Shown: positions 8,947 through 20,535 of the stretch, in pieces
Layout of the letters: every line of letters starts with the position of its first letter
Position numbering within the stretch: position 1 is the first letter of the stretch
Assembly (NCBI GenBank): GCA_963575745.1
Contig: CAUYUJ010001389.1
Location: forward strand, 37,778-101,777
DNA length: 64,000 bases
Reading direction: 5' to 3'
Origin: Prorocentrum cordatum
Taxonomy: Eukaryota > Sar > Dinophyceae > Prorocentrales > Prorocentraceae
Program-made: the position numbers and the translations under genes
The notes under the pieces: model-generated
What the model saw: only the letters and a program-made list of their open reading frames with translations
Database searches by the model: none
What the model was told of the DNA's origin: nothing

Positions 8947-9395
8947 ACCTCGTAGAGCTCTTTGGCATCGATGATCTAGAGGAATTCCGGCGCGGGTTGG
9001 AGCTAGTTGGTCGACCCGACCAGAACGGACAATGTGGGGACTTGGGCTAGGTTTGACTAAGATGTGAAAGATATTTGATCATTCATTTTCAGACATCAGT
9101 TTTTCATGTCCAGCACTTGTGTTTAAATTTTACTCGGAGAAGCTCGGAGAATCTCTCTGCTTCAAGAAAATTTTCTGCGAAGCCGTCTGCATCGATTCTG
9201 AGCACTCTAACGCCAAGAAGCTCTACGTGCACTTGCAGTCTTCTGCATTCTGTACAGCTCCGCTGTTTGATGCATCTCTGCTTTAATCTTTGCAGCTTCG
9301 CTGTTTAGGTTCTCTGTGTCCTGGCCTGCTCTCCAGGGAGCTCGAATCGGCCAACGCAGACTCACAGACCAGGTTGACGGTTCACCGCCGGCGCC
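8947..9395 (+). mobile_element. CHE-S element interrupted by a LINE 3' tail
   Basis: Starts ACCTCGTAGAGCTCTTTGG directly after the AGT of the preceding element and ends GGCGCC|AGT at 9395-9398. Its left hairpin arm is replaced from about 9229 by an orphan LINE tail that rejoins at GACCAGGTTGACGG (9367). Confidence 0.7.
9229..9366 (+). mobile_element. Orphan LINE 3' tail related to LINE-B
   Basis: About 138 bp with two GTACAGCTCCGCTGT-like motifs. A stem-loop at 9322-9353 has outer arms TGGCC/GGCCA, inner arms GCTCT/GGGAGC-type, and 3' bulge TCGAATC, the same bulge as LINE-B. No coding part remains. The insertion point is the same as for LINE-B, LINE-C and LINE-E. Confidence 0.7.
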
Positions 9396-9398
9396 AGT

Positions 9399-9590
9399 GT
9401 AGATGTTTGAAGTCCGCTACTGGAGCTGGAACAGAAAACTATGAGTTCTGATTCTCGCCATCTTCCTTCTCCTTTTTCTTCTCCTCCTTCTCCATCTGCT
9501 TCTGGTTCTCTTTCTCCTCCTTCTCTTTCTCCTTCTTCTCATCTTCCTCACCCTCGCGCGCGCAGAATGCGGGATTGCCGCGTCCGCATA
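9399..9590. repeat. Short spacer with polypyrimidine tract
   Basis: After ~55 bp of unplaced sequence, a CT-rich tract (about 9455-9556, CTTCTCC/CTCCTTCT units) runs to a CGCGCGCG segment. No gene seen. Confidence 0.7.
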
Positions 9591-10691
9591 GGAAGCTCTA
9601 CGAGTTCCGGGCGGTAACCAAGATTGACTGTTTACCGCCGGATCCCAGTTTTATGAACCAGTATTCTTCGCACTTCCAGCTGCAGCATTTTTATCAAATC
9701 ACTTGGCGGCACCGTCGGCTGTCGTCACTAGTACGAGGCAAGCTTCATATCTCTCATTCGCTTGGTTGTATCCAGCAGGATATGCCGCGTCTGCCTGCAA
9801 AAGTGCCAGGTCTGCAGCTGCAGTAGAACTATCGAAAAAGTTCCGACCCGCCAGATTGGGCAACGTGACGACCTGGGTTCGGGTTTTCGAAGATTGTGAG
9901 AGATTTGAAAGTTCGTTTTCATAATCCAGATTTTCGTTCCCTGCAGTCGATCACGGCGCGTTTCATGGTGCATTTCTCAGGGCTGTAGGTGCAGAAGTTC
10001 GACCCAAACATTCCGAGGAACCGACGTCGTATAAACTCAAACGCTACAGTTTACAATTTTTCCAGCTGAAAATGGGCAAACGCTATTTTATCGTTATCTG
10101 GGTGCTCATTTGCGTGTTCAGAGCTCTACGAGGGTCTCGGTGGTAATCCGGTCGACGGTTCACCGCCGGCTCCTAGTGCCTCGTAGAGCTCCTCGGCATC
10201 GATGAGCAAGAGGAATTCCGGCGCGGGATGGAGCTAGTTGGCCCACCCGGCCCGGGCGGACAATGTGATGACCTGGCGTCGGTTTTGAGAGATTCTGAGA
10301 GATTTGACCATTTGTTCTGTGAACTAGTATGTTTCTCACGTGTAGTCGGTTATAAGGCGTCTACCTGTCAAGTTCTAAGGTCTCTAGCTGCAGTATTTTT
10401 GTCAAAAGACGTGGCGGAGACGACTTTGTATAATAACCAAAAATGCATTCTCGACTTTTTCGCTTGGTTGCGAGGAAACTTTCTTCCATTATCTGAGCAA
10501 TGTGCGCGTAAGAATAGCTCTACGCGGGTCCCGGCGGTAACCTGGTTGACGGTTTGCCGCCGGCTCCCAGTTCCGGCGCGCTTGGGGGCTACTTGGCAAA
10601 AAAATCGAAAGAAATTTGGCTACATTTTGCTCGGTTTAAATTCGATTTCTCGAAATCTGAGTTAGAGCTTTAGTAATTCTTCCTCGCATAC
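9591..10691 (+). repeat. Diverged CHE elements in series
   Basis: Three degraded terminal hairpins occur at 9591-9652, 10121-10175 and 10517-10580. Each is preceded by GAGCTCTACGNG and a shared internal region (GATTTGAAAGTTCGTTTT, CTAGCTGCAGTATTT), also seen at 37430-37740. The third is followed by sequence resembling the CHE-L 5' region (TTCCGGCGCGCTTGGGGGCT, CTCGAAATC, TTAGAGCTTTAGTA), which ends near 10691 against LINE-F. No gene seen. Confidence 0.65.
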
Positions 10692-13290
10692 TGGATCTGA
10701 TGTCTTCATGATCCTGAAATCGTACGTCCAATAGCGTGCCAAGAACCTCCATCCTCTCCACCTGCCTCACTATCATCTCCTCCGAAGGACCTGCGGCGCT
10801 CTGGGAAGCCCCACGAGAACGCTTCCTACCCACCTCAGCAGGCAGGAGCCCCGGCACAGGCAGGCGGATATCCTGCAATGGACCTTGGACGCCACAAGCC
10901 AAGAACTCCATCGAAGATGCTTTCCAGTTGAAACCGAAGCGGTGGAGGACCCCAGTCAAGTCCTCGAGCATATGGGTCAATTCTCGCCTGGAAGCTGCTG
11001 CCAGCAAAATATTGTCTGCCCACAACCAGTGGTTGACCAAGAGATTGGATGCCTCATCAGTGAGCCTGACGCCGTATCCAGACTGTCTCCAACCTGCCGT
11101 CACTGGTGCAAGCATACGAAGGGTCTGGGCAACAAATAGCAAAGGCGCCTCCAAGGAACCTGTACGAATGCAAGTATCCCACGAGATGGTCGTAGAACAC
11201 TGTTGGAAGCTGATCTCTGCCGTGTTACAAGCATAACTCTCAAAGACAGCATACACAAGGGCAGGATGGACATGATGGAATAAAAGCGCCTCTGCTGCAC
11301 ATCTAACCGTGAAATTATCAAACGCCTTTTCAATATCAGCACTCGCAAGGTAAAGACTCTCCTCCTTCCCCCACACAACGCCGTGTTGAGCAAGACGTTT
11401 GAGGGGGGCCGTGACCTCATAACATTTGTGACCCGCGATAAAGCCATATAAGTTGCAACCAGGCGGTGCAGCCTGCCGAACGCGGTGTTCTAGAAGTATA
11501 CATAGACAACTGCTATACCATTTACCAAAATGAGAAAGAAGTGAAAGGGCCCGCGTTTCTTCAAAATCACGAGCTTTGGGATTCTTAGGCATCAAGCATA
11601 CCAAGATCTCTCTCCAGGACTTCGGTGAAACATGTTTCTGATCATACAGCAAACGGAATAAGGTAAGTATGTGTCGGAGGGCTTCCCATGGCAATGCTTT
11701 GAGCACCGATGACGACACCCCGTCTGCACCTGTTGCCCGTCCTTCCCTGAGTCTAGACCGTGCCTCCAGCAAGAGACCCATGTTGATCGGGTTGCGGTGG
11801 GGCTCTCCAGAGTCTCGCAGGGCCTTACACTGGTTCTTAAGCTCATCCAAGCACGCGTTGGTGTCCTGTCGGTGGGGATCGCTAGAGTACCTCAGGAGCC
11901 CATGACGCCGAAGGCCCTCAATCCACTTCTCCTGGTCACGCGTGAGGACCCCGTCCACATACATGTGCGTAATAACAGGCCTACGACGGACACCGTCACG
12001 AATACGATAAAGCTCACATGCACGATCATGACGCTTACGAACTCGACGCCACCGCTTAGCTGTCCCCTTATACTCCTCCTGGACTCTCTCGTACTCCTCC
12101 TGTCCCACGTTAGCCCCGCCATATCGTGCCACCCTCCACCTCTTCCTGACCTTTAAGAACTCCTCCTTAATCAGTAAGTCCTCCTCCGAATATCTGGGAT
12201 AATCTGAAACAGGCTGACTATGAGAACGGGAGATATCCAAAGTCTCGCTGGCACCTTCAAGTATACTCTGTGTCATGACCTCAAAACCTACGTCCGTGTG
12301 GATCTGATTCTCGAGCTCGGGCTGGCAGATCGCTCTCTCCAAGCCGGCTGTCTGCTGGAGCTCGAACCCTGGCTGAAGCTTCCAAGTCTTGAGCTGAGGC
12401 CGACGTCGATACCTCAACTGAGCATGCTGGGCGGGCATCTCGGCACACAAGAGCTTGTGATCGCTAAACGTCCTTTCCGTCGCCTCGGACCGTGGGACCT
12501 GGGACGGCACAACCCAAGAACAAGTCACCTCTGGAGTCATCCAAGAAGCTGGGACCGCAAGATAATCATAAACGTGCTCGTATGTGCTTGAATTGTGTCT
12601 CCAAGTAGGCTGACGATTCCCAAAAGTGTTAGCTAGCTGCAACTTGAGGGCCCCCATGGTCTTCAGAAAGGCCCCCGAGTACATCTCCCGCATCCTGTTG
12701 GCTCTACTTTCGTCACCTCCACTAGACCTCCCCCTCTTACGTATAGGCCCATTCACCGCCTCCCCCGTAACCTCCACCCCATTGATCCTGTGGTGCGGGA
12801 AAACCTCCACGTTGGCGTCAGCCGAAATAACAACCTCCTCAATGTGAAATCGCTTTTTGGCCGCAGAGACATGTGCAACAAGATCCGATAACACGTCCGT
12901 ATAGAGCTTGAAACTAGCGAGAAACCCTTCAGGAGAACGGCGTGCTTCACCCTGTGCACCCCGCTCAGACTCCTTATGAGGGAGATAGACAGAAACGAAG
13001 ATGAGCTTGCGAAAGATCGCAATGACCCAGCGACGACCACACACAACATCGATAAGCAGATGTCTCCATACACCTCGGCACAAGATGGCAGCCCGTCTCC
13101 CCACGTTCTCCCCCTCATCTGCCGAGCGATGTATATCCCAACCCGCATCTGCAAGATCCAAGTCGTGTAAAAACTGGCTCTCTTGGACCCCGACGATGGA
13201 AATCTTTAATTCGGCAATGTGATTCATGCACTCGGAGGTGTATCTTCCCAACCTCCGAACGTTCCAACCTCCAACAGAAGCTGGGCACCG
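10692..13290 (-). CDS. LINE-F ORF2: endonuclease plus reverse transcriptase, 3'-truncated
   Basis: The frame is continuous from the codon after the ORF1 stop. The AP-endonuclease (EEP) domain begins at once (VGGWNVRRLG), with GVQESQ, a VISADANVEVF segment and FSDHKLL at its end. The RT follows: a RATGADGVSS region, SADIEKAFDN (motif A), RTGSLEAPLLF (motif B position) and WLWADNILLAA (motif C, WADN at 11011-11022). No Met precedes WNV, so an independent AUG start would lose the first endonuclease strand. The frame runs beyond the element to a chance stop at 10636. It is partial and presumably inactive. Confidence 0.85.
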
Positions 13291-13293
13291 TCA
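13288..13293 (-). promoter_or_regulatory. Candidate stop-codon readthrough site, LINE-F ORF1/ORF2
   Basis: UGA (13293-13291) followed by CGG (13290-13288). UGA-CGG is a known leaky context in other readthrough systems. ORF2 continues in the same frame and the conserved endonuclease start WNV lies only nine codons downstream with no AUG between. LINE-A has the same arrangement. Confidence 0.6.
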
Positions 13294-14826
13294 CGAGCTG
13301 CTGTTCACCTGCCTCTCCCAAGTCTTGCAGTCCAGACCCGAATCGATGTGCTGGACCCGCTCGGCCACGAACTTCCATCCCACGGTATCCGTCCACGTAC
13401 CTACACACACTTTATCACTCTGACTACCCTTCTGCAGGTATGCCCAAGCCTTCGCAGGCCCTTCAGGCTCAAAAGTGATGAGAGCGGTGGCAACAGTCTT
13501 GAGCTTATGAAAGATCGCAGTCGCCTTGCGAGTCTCCCCAACTCGACGTCGGTCCTGTGGTGCAGGTTGGACAAACCAACCGAGGTGTCGATCTTTGTAT
13601 GGTCCAAAACTGTTCTGGCAACCGACCAGATCAGGGCAAGAACTGGACCAGGCTGAGGCCCACTCGTTGCGTACTTCCCAGACCGTCTCTTTCGAAGTCC
13701 CCGGCATGAAGTATATGCGAAACTTGGTCACACCAAATCGATTGGAAGCGATATCCCCGTCCGTCCTACCCCTGTCGAAGATCTTAATAACGTCACTCTC
13801 CCGTGCTTGCGATAGTGTGTACAACTTACCTATCATGTTCCTAACCGTGGCGACCTGGATCTTGGCCTTATCTCGAGTTTCTACCTTTCGGGGGTCCTCT
13901 TGCGCGAAGCCGCTCACCTGGATCCAAGTCGGGACATGTGGTACAAAGGGCCTCTGGAAGTCAGCAGTACGACAGTCACGAGTAGACGCACCTCCCAGAG
14001 ATGATGAATCTGCCCAGGGATCCCTAGAGTTCATCTGAGCCTGAAGTGCTTTGATATCTTTCGCCTGGGCCTCCTGAGCTGAACGAATCTCCTGCACCGA
14101 CGAAGCAATAGGGGCAACCTGCTCTGATACCCTCGTCTGAATCTGCTTTTTGATGTCAAAAGAGTTCTGCATGAGCATCCTCTGCATATCTTCACGTATG
14201 GCATCGAACTGTGCACGGAGCATAGTGGCCAGATCTCCTGTTTCACCTCCTCCTCCTCCACTACTACCACTTCCATTCCCACTACCTGCCCCTCCTCCAC
14301 CACCCTCGGCCTCACCAAGAAGATGTCTATCTTCCAAGAGCTTCCTCTGTCGCTTCTCTCCGTTGCCCTCGGTTCCCATATCATCATCAGAAGTCGGAAC
14401 CATCTTTCTCTTAAGATCACACTGCCAACAACTGGAAGTAGAATACCGATAAGCTCGACAAGTAGGGCACCTACTAGCCTCCAGATCACGATAGTGTTCG
14501 TCCTCGAGTTCTTCAAGAAACTTATCCCAACCCCGTGAAGGTGAATGTCGGTACGTGATGAGATCTGCTGCAACAAAAACGGTCAAAGTGTCCTTCTCAA
14601 CTGCCAGAGCAAAACTGGTAAGTGCTGGGCTCCCAAGAGTATCACAAGCAAACAGCACAGATACAAGTGCAACAAGTAGCGGCCTTGCGCCTCCAGCGGC
14701 ACGTGTGGGCTCACCCACTAACACAAGCAGAGAACAAATGCAGCGACCTATGCGCAGCACGTCCAGGAGGTTGCAGCCGACGAAGTACACGAACTTATGG
14801 GCCAGCGCGCACCCACGCGCGCCCAC
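13291..14826 (-). CDS. LINE-F ORF1 protein
   Basis: About 511 codons. The true start is uncertain, because the frame opens at a GTG and the first ~100 residues are hydrophobic and low in confidence. A CPTC...CWQC pair (CxxC x ~10 CxxC) suggests a small zinc-binding element. It is followed by a KRKM basic patch, a Gly/Ser-rich linker and a predicted coiled coil (about 70 residues around TRVSEQVAPIASSVQEIRSA). The C-terminal part contains FRIYFMPGTSKETVWEVR, matching GRIYFKPGTSAEILWEAK in LINE-A ORF1, so the two ORF1 proteins are homologous. By analogy with other ORF1 proteins it should bind element RNA. The stop is TGA followed by CGG, with ORF2 in the same frame. Confidence 0.8.
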   Translation of the reverse strand: MGARGCALAHKFVYFVGCNLLDVLRIGRCICSLLVLVGEPTRAAGGARPLLVALVSVLFACDTLGSPALTSFALAVEKDTLTVFVAADLITYRHSPSRGWDKFLEELEDEHYRDLEASRCPTCRAYRYSTSSCWQCDLKRKMVPTSDDDMGTEGNGEKRQRKLLEDRHLLGEAEGGGGGAGSGNGSGSSGGGGGETGDLATMLRAQFDAIREDMQRMLMQNSFDIKKQIQTRVSEQVAPIASSVQEIRSAQEAQAKDIKALQAQMNSRDPWADSSSLGGASTRDCRTADFQRPFVPHVPTWIQVSGFAQEDPRKVETRDKAKIQVATVRNMIGKLYTLSQARESDVIKIFDRGRTDGDIASNRFGVTKFRIYFMPGTSKETVWEVRNEWASAWSSSCPDLVGCQNSFGPYKDRHLGWFVQPAPQDRRRVGETRKATAIFHKLKTVATALITFEPEGPAKAWAYLQKGSQSDKVCVGTWTDTVGWKFVAERVQHIDSGLDCKTWERQVNSSS

Positions 14827-14911
14827 GGCCGCCCAGGGGGCAGCCTGAGGAGACAGGCTTGAGGAGGCCCCCGACGGGCCAGGCCACCGCTGAGATCCCC
14901 GAGGAGGGACA

Positions 14912-15562
14912 GCAACCTGGTCACCGCCGGGAACCTCGTAGAGCTCTTATCTTGCACGGCGATCGTCGGAACACATGGAGAAATCTTCTGGAGCGAGAAA
15001 CAAAAAACTCGAAAATCATGTTTTTCTATGTTTATTCAATGCCGGCTGCTCCAAGTGTTTTGATAGTAATACTCCACCTACAGACCTGAAAATTTTATTG
15101 GCAGACGCGGCATAACCCACTACAGGTGCGGAAAATCTGCTTTCTCAAAATAAATGGTCAAATATCTTTCAAATATTCTCAAAACCACCCAAAAGTTACC
15201 ACTTTGTCCTTTCTGGCCGGGCCGGCCAACTGGCGCCAGCCGTGAACCGTCAACCTGGTCACCGCCGAGAACCTCGTAGAGCTCTTTTCGCGCGTGAGCG
15301 AGCTCAGAGTTGGAAGAGAGAGCTCCTGGAGGCATTTCTCGAAAAATTGAACATTGATTTTTTTTTTCATGTCGACATGAAGTTGGTTCCCCAAGTGTTT
15401 TGATAGTAAATTTGCGCCTACAGAGCTCATATTAAGACGCAGAGGCCTGATAGTCCTTTACAAATGCGAAAAATGTGCTTTCCCAGAATAAATGGCCAAA
15501 TATCTCTCAAATCTTGGCACTGGGCGCCGGCGGTAAACCGTCAACCTTTCTTACCGCCAGGG
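14912..15562 (-). repeat. Reverse-oriented CHE-S copies
   Basis: Half hairpin at 14912-14938. CHE-S internal sequence then runs in reverse, through a full hairpin at 15230-15275, to a third hairpin at 15522-15562 that belongs to the adjoining CHE-L. No gene seen. Confidence 0.7.
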
Positions 15563-15580
15563 GACTCGTAGAGCTTCCTG

Positions 15581-15628
<48 letters not shown>

Positions 15629-16771
15629 GAAAAAATTGCAGAGAAAGAATAGTTTTTCAGCCCAAGCGATTTCAGACCTCTCGATGCAACAGCCGAACGC
15701 CCCCGATGCGTCTGGATTGTCTTCTGTACGAGCTCTGTAGCTCTCCTACAGCCCGAGTTACGTGCGTAAATCGACAGCACCTCTCAAGATCACGCGAACA
15801 AAACGAACAGTTTGGCAAACTCAGCTCGAGTATCAGACCGAGTTCAGACCTCTGAATGCGACAGGCGAACGCGTCTGATGTCTCTGAATCGATTCCTGCG
15901 ATTACCAGCCCTGCAGCCCCCCCACAGCCCGAGTTCAGTGCAGAAAACCGACAGCACCTCTCAGGATGACTCGCATAATACGAATAGGTTCGCGGACCTA
16001 GTTCGGGCAGCAGACCGAGTTCCGAGCTCTGGATTCGACAGGCGGACACGCCTGATGTCTCCGAATCGATTCCTCTGACCACCAGCACTGCAACCCCCCT
16101 ACAGCCCGAGTTAAGTGCAGAAAACCGACAACATCTCTCAAGATGACTCGAACAATACGAATAGTTCTGCGATTCTAGATCGGGCAGCAGACCGAGTTCA
16201 GAGCTCTCGATTCGACAGACAAACGCGACTGATGATTCTCAATCGATTTCTGTAAGTATCAGCTCTGTAGCCGTCTTATAGCTCGAGTTAAGTACAATAA
16301 ACCGAGAGCGCCTGTCAAGATGACTCAATTAATACAAATAGGTTTGCAGACCTAGCTCGGCTAGCAGATCGAGTCCAGACCTCTGGATGTGACAGACAAA
16401 CGCGCCTGATCATTCTGAATCGACAAGGTGTGCCTACCAGCTCTGTAGCTGTCCTCTATCTCGAGTTAAGTACAAAATACCGACAACGCATTTCAAGATG
16501 ACTCGAAAAGGCCGATCCCGCCTGGACGCTTTTTGACAGTAAAAGGTATCCGATTGAGCTGAGATCAAGATGGCGAGCGGGAATAAGATCGAATATCACG
16601 GGGAAAAAAAATAGATCTCTAACGAATGGTTGAATTTTGAAAACAAAATTTTCAACCGACCAAAAGTCAGCAACAGGTCCGTCGAGATTTTTCTTGCCAA
16701 CTAGCTCTCCAGCGCCCCGGAATTACTCTTAAGCTTCCAGCAATAACTTGCTCAGGGAAGCTCTACGAGTT
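15563..16771 (-). mobile_element. CHE-L1, long non-autonomous element with satellite core
   Basis: Bounded by GACTCGTAGAGCTTCC on the left and GGGAAGCTCTACGAGTT on the right (reverse orientation), with the terminal hairpin outside the left end. The core is about five tandem units of ~177 bp, seen as TTCAGACCTCTG/TTCAGAGCTCT landmarks at 15841, 16019, 16196 and 16373. An (AT)n microsatellite at 15584-15625 occupies the place where other copies have ACAAGATATAATG. No coding capacity. Confidence 0.8.
15584..15625. repeat. AT dinucleotide microsatellite
   Basis: About 42 bp of alternating A and T within CHE-L1, at the site of a short ATATAAT motif in sister copies. Confidence 0.95.
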
Positions 16772-17803
16772 ACTTGGTAGCGTCCAAAACCCGGAGAGCG
16801 AAAAGACGCTCGGGGACGGGAAATCTTTCCTGGAGAGCTCTGGGGAGCTCCCCTGCAGCGCTGCTGAAGCGCTGCCAGAAACGCTTCCACGCGCGCCTGC
16901 ACGCGTGCAGGCACGCGTGGAAGCTTGCCCGAAGCTCTCCCGGACACGTTGCCGGCTCGCCGGAGTTTCTGCGGGGAACGTGGACCGCCGTGGAGGAGCT
17001 CCTGGCGGGCACCACCACCGTCCGGCTTCTAATCTTAAACCCTTTAGCTCTCGGCGAGCTCTCCGGGAAAAACCGACCAAAAGTTAACACTTTGTCCTTT
17101 CTGGCCGGGTCGGCCAACCAGCTCCACCCCGCGCCGGAATTCCTCTAGCTCATCGATGCCGAAGAGCTCTACGAGGTACTAGCTCCACCCCGCGCCGGAA
17201 TTCCTCTAGCTCATCGATGCCGAAGAGCTCTACGAGGTACGAAGAGCTCTACGAGGTATGACGAAGAGCTCTACGAGGTAGGGGTTCTACGAGGTACAGG
17301 AAATCTTCCCTTGAGACCTCTGAGGGACTTAACAAGCACTTCGAAAGAGCTGGGGTTCAGACGTTCAGACACGCGCGGGCGCGTGCTGGAAGCGCCCCCG
17401 AACCCGCTGCCGGGTCAAAGAACTGCCGCGGGGATTCTGGAGAAGATGGGCTGCTGGCGGGCACCACCACCGTCAGGATTCCAATATACAACCTTTTAGC
17501 TCTCAGAGAGCTCTCCGGGGGAAACCCAGAGAGCGAAGAGACCCGCGGAATGGGAAATCTTTCCTCGAGAGCTCTGGGGGGCCCCCCAGGAGAGCTTCGG
17601 GAGCCTGCCAGGAACGCTTCCGCGCGTGCCTGCACGCGTGCAGGCACGCGTGGACGCGCGCTGGAAGAGCAACCGAAGCCGCTGCTGGGCCGGGCGAGGC
17701 GCTGCGGGGATCGTGGACCGGCGAACATGGGCTTCTGGCAGACACCACCACCGTCCGGCTTCGGATCTAAAACCCTCTAGCTCTTAGAGAGCCCTCCGGA
17801 AAT
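16772..17803 (-). repeat. CPM and CHE-S fragments
   Basis: Reverse CPM from ACTTGGTAGCGTCCAAAACC (16773) to CTCTCCGGG (~17068), with a central palindrome at ~16888-16926. Then CHE-S ends, duplicated, with GAAGAGCTCTACGAGGT four times (17160-17300). Then a second and third CPM region to ~17795, with a palindrome at ~17618-17655. No gene seen. Confidence 0.75.
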
Positions 17804-18971
17804 AACTCGTAGAGCTTCCCTTAGCAAGTTCTTGCTGGAAGCTTAAGAGTAATTCCGGGGCGCTGGAGAGCTAGTTGGCAAGAATAATATCGACGGACCT
17901 TTTGCTGACTTTTGGTCGGTTGAAAATTTTGCTCTCGAAATTCAACTATTCGTTAGAGCCCTAGTATTTTTTCCCGTGATATTCGATCTTAGTCCCGCTC
18001 GCCATCTCGATCTCAGCTCGATCGGGTACCTTTTACTGCCAAAAAGCGTCCAGGCGGGATCGGCCGTTTCGGTTTATCTTCACACGCGCTGTCGGTATAT
18101 TGGACTTAATAACTCGAGATACAGGACAGCTGCAGAGCTGGTAGGCACACCTTATCAATTCAGAATGATCAGGCGCGCTCGTCTGTTGCATCTAGAGGTT
18201 TGAACTCGGTCTGCTAGCCGAGCTAGGTCCGCAAAACTATTCGTATCATTCGAGTCATCTTGACAGGCGCTCTCGGTTTTCTGTACTTAACTCGAGCTAT
18301 AGGACAGCTACAGAGCTGATACTTACAGAAACCGATTCAAAATCATCAGTCGCGTTTGTCTTCTGCATCCAGAGCTCTGAACTCGGCCGGTTGCCCGATC
18401 TAGATTCCAAATTTTTCGCTTCGTTCGAATCATCTTGAGAGGTGCTGTTGTTTTTCTGCACTGAACCGGGCTGCGGGGGGCTACAGTGCTGGTGGTCACA
18501 GGAATCGATTTGAAGATATCAGGCGCGTCCGCCTGTCGAATCCAGAGCTCGGAACTCAACTCTGCTGCCCAAACTAGTTCCGCGAAACTATTCGTATTGT
18601 TCGAGTCATCCTGAGAGATGCTGTCGGTTTTATGCACTTAACTCGGGCTGTAGGGGGCTACAGGGCTGGTAATCACAGGAGTCGATGCGGAGACATCAGA
18701 TGCGTGCGCCTGTCGCATTCAGAGGTCTGAACTCGGTCTTATACTCGAGCTAGCTGTGCCAAACTATTTGTTTTGTCGAGTCATCTTGAGAGGTGCTGTC
18801 GAATTACGCACGTAACTCGGGCTGTTGGAAAGCTAGAGAGCTTGCATAGAAGACAATCCAGAAGCATCGCGGGCGTGTGGCTGTTACATCGAGGTCTTAA
18901 TCGCTTGGGCTGAAAACTATTCTTTCTTTGCAATTTTTTCAACATTTTATATTGTCAGAAGCTCTACGAGT
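17804..18971 (+). mobile_element. CHE-L2
   Basis: Starts AACTCGTAGAGCTTCCC and ends GAAGCTCTACGAGTC. It is followed at once by the terminal hairpin to ~19015. The 5' ~200 bp are non-repetitive (GGTCGGTTGAAAATTTTG, TCTCAGCTCGATCGGGTACC). The remainder is about five 177-bp satellite units. Confidence 0.8.
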
Positions 18972-19404
18972 CCGCCGGCGGTATGAAAGGTGACGGTTTA
19001 CCGCCGGCGCCCAGTCTTACCGAGCAAAAATTACCACTTTGTCCGCCCGGGTCAGGTCGACCAACTGGCGCCGGCGGTGAACCGTCAACCTGGTCACCGC
19101 CGGAACCTCGTAGAGGTCCGTTCACACCTGAGAGAGCTCAGAGTCGAAAGAGAGAGCTTCTGGAGGCATTTCTCAAAAAATTGAACATTGATTTTTCCAT
19201 GTCGAGATAAAGTTGGTTGCTCCAGAGTTTTGATAGTAAATGTGCGCCAACAGAGCTCATATTAAGACGGAGAGGCCCTCATATTCGTTAACAGGTGCGA
19301 AAAATCTGCTCTCAAAATAAATGGCCAAATATCTTTCAAATATTTGCAAAACCACCCAAAAGTTGGGCGCCGGCGGTAAACCGCCAACCTATCTTACCGC
19401 CGGG
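18972..19404. repeat. CHE-L2 hairpin and reverse CHE-S
   Basis: Terminal hairpin of CHE-L2 (to ~19015), then a reverse CHE-S with its own hairpin at 19063-19112, ending in the hairpin of CHE-L3 at 19366-19404. No gene seen. Confidence 0.7.
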
Positions 19405-20500
19405 GACTCGTAGAGCTTCCTGACAAGATATAATGTCGAAAAAAATTACAGAGAAAAAATAGTTTTTCAGCCCAAGCAATTTCAGACCTCTCGGATGCAA
19501 CAGCCGAACGCCAGCGATGCTTCTGGATTGTCTTCTGTACGAGCTCTGTAGCTCTCCTACAGCCCGAGTTACTTGCGTAAATCGAGAGCACCTCTCAAGA
19601 TGACTCGAACAATACGAATAGTTTGGCAAAGCTAGCTCGAGTATCAGACCGAGTTCAGACCTCTGCATGCGACAGGCGGACGCGTCTCATGTCTCTGAAT
19701 CGATTCCTGTAATTACCAGCCCTGCAGCCCCCCCTACAGCCCACGTTAAGTGCAGAAACCGACAGCACCTCTTAGGATGACTCGAAGAATACGAATAGTT
19801 TCGCGAACCTAGTTCGGGCAGCAGACAGAGTTCAGAGCTCTGGAGTCGACAGGCGGACGCGCCTGATGTCTCCGAATTGATTCCTGTGATTACCAGCCAT
19901 GCAGCCCCCCTAGAGCCCGAGTTAAGTGCAGAGAACCGACAGCACCTCCCAAGATGACTCGAACACTACGAATAGTTTCGCGATTCTAGATTGGGCAGCA
20001 GACCGACTTCAGAGCTCTGGATTCAACACACAACTGCCACTGATGATTCCGAATCAGATTCTGTACGCATCAGCTCTCTAGCTTTCCTGTAGCTCGAGTC
20101 TAGTACAGAAAACCGAGAGCTTCTGTCAAGATGACTCGAATAATACGAATAGGTTTGCGGACCTAGCTCGGCTAGCAGACCGAGTTCAGACCTCTGGATT
20201 CAGACGAACGCGCCTGATCATTCTGAATCGATTACCTGTGCTTATCAGCTCTGTAGCTGTCCTGAAGCTCGAGTTATCTTGAGAAAACCGTCACCGCGTG
20301 TCAAGATCACCCGAAAGGGCCGATCCCGCCCGCGTGCTTTTTGGCAGTAAAAGGTACCCGATCAAGCTGAGATCAAGATGGCAAGCGGGAATAAGATCGA
20401 ATATCACGGAAAAACACTAGAGCTCTAACGAATGGTTGAATGTCGAGCAAAAAATTTTCAACTGGCCAAAAGTCAGCACCGTCGAGATTTTTCTTGCCAA
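19405..20500 (-). mobile_element. CHE-L3, truncated
   Basis: Left end GACTCGTAGAGCTTCCTGAC with outside hairpin. About five satellite units follow, then the non-repetitive region down to ATTTTTCTTGCCAA. The last ~90 bp and the AACTCGTAGAGC end are missing where the next hairpin begins at ~20501. Confidence 0.75.
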
Positions 20501-20535
20501 GTCGGCACCGGCGGTAAACTGCCAACCTTTCTTAC

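Larger units (their letters stand above)
10692..14911 (-). mobile_element. LINE-F, non-LTR retrotransposon with ORF1 and ORF2, 3' end missing
   Basis: On the minus strand ORF1 (14826-13291) is followed in the same frame by ORF2 (13290 downward). The 5' end adjoins a half CHE hairpin at 14912 (CAACCTGGTCACCGCCGGG on the plus strand), as expected for insertion into that hairpin. The other end stops at about 10692 inside ORF2, just after the RT, against a CHE-L-like fragment. The RNase H, 3' UTR and stem-loop are therefore lost. Loss of the 3' side is unusual for a LINE and points to later recombination or deletion. Confidence 0.8.

Noticed and set aside
15841-16400. Regularly spaced repeats resembling a CRISPR array
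   Set aside because: Whole ~177-bp units repeat without unique spacers, and the context is eukaryotic. It is a satellite within CHE-L.
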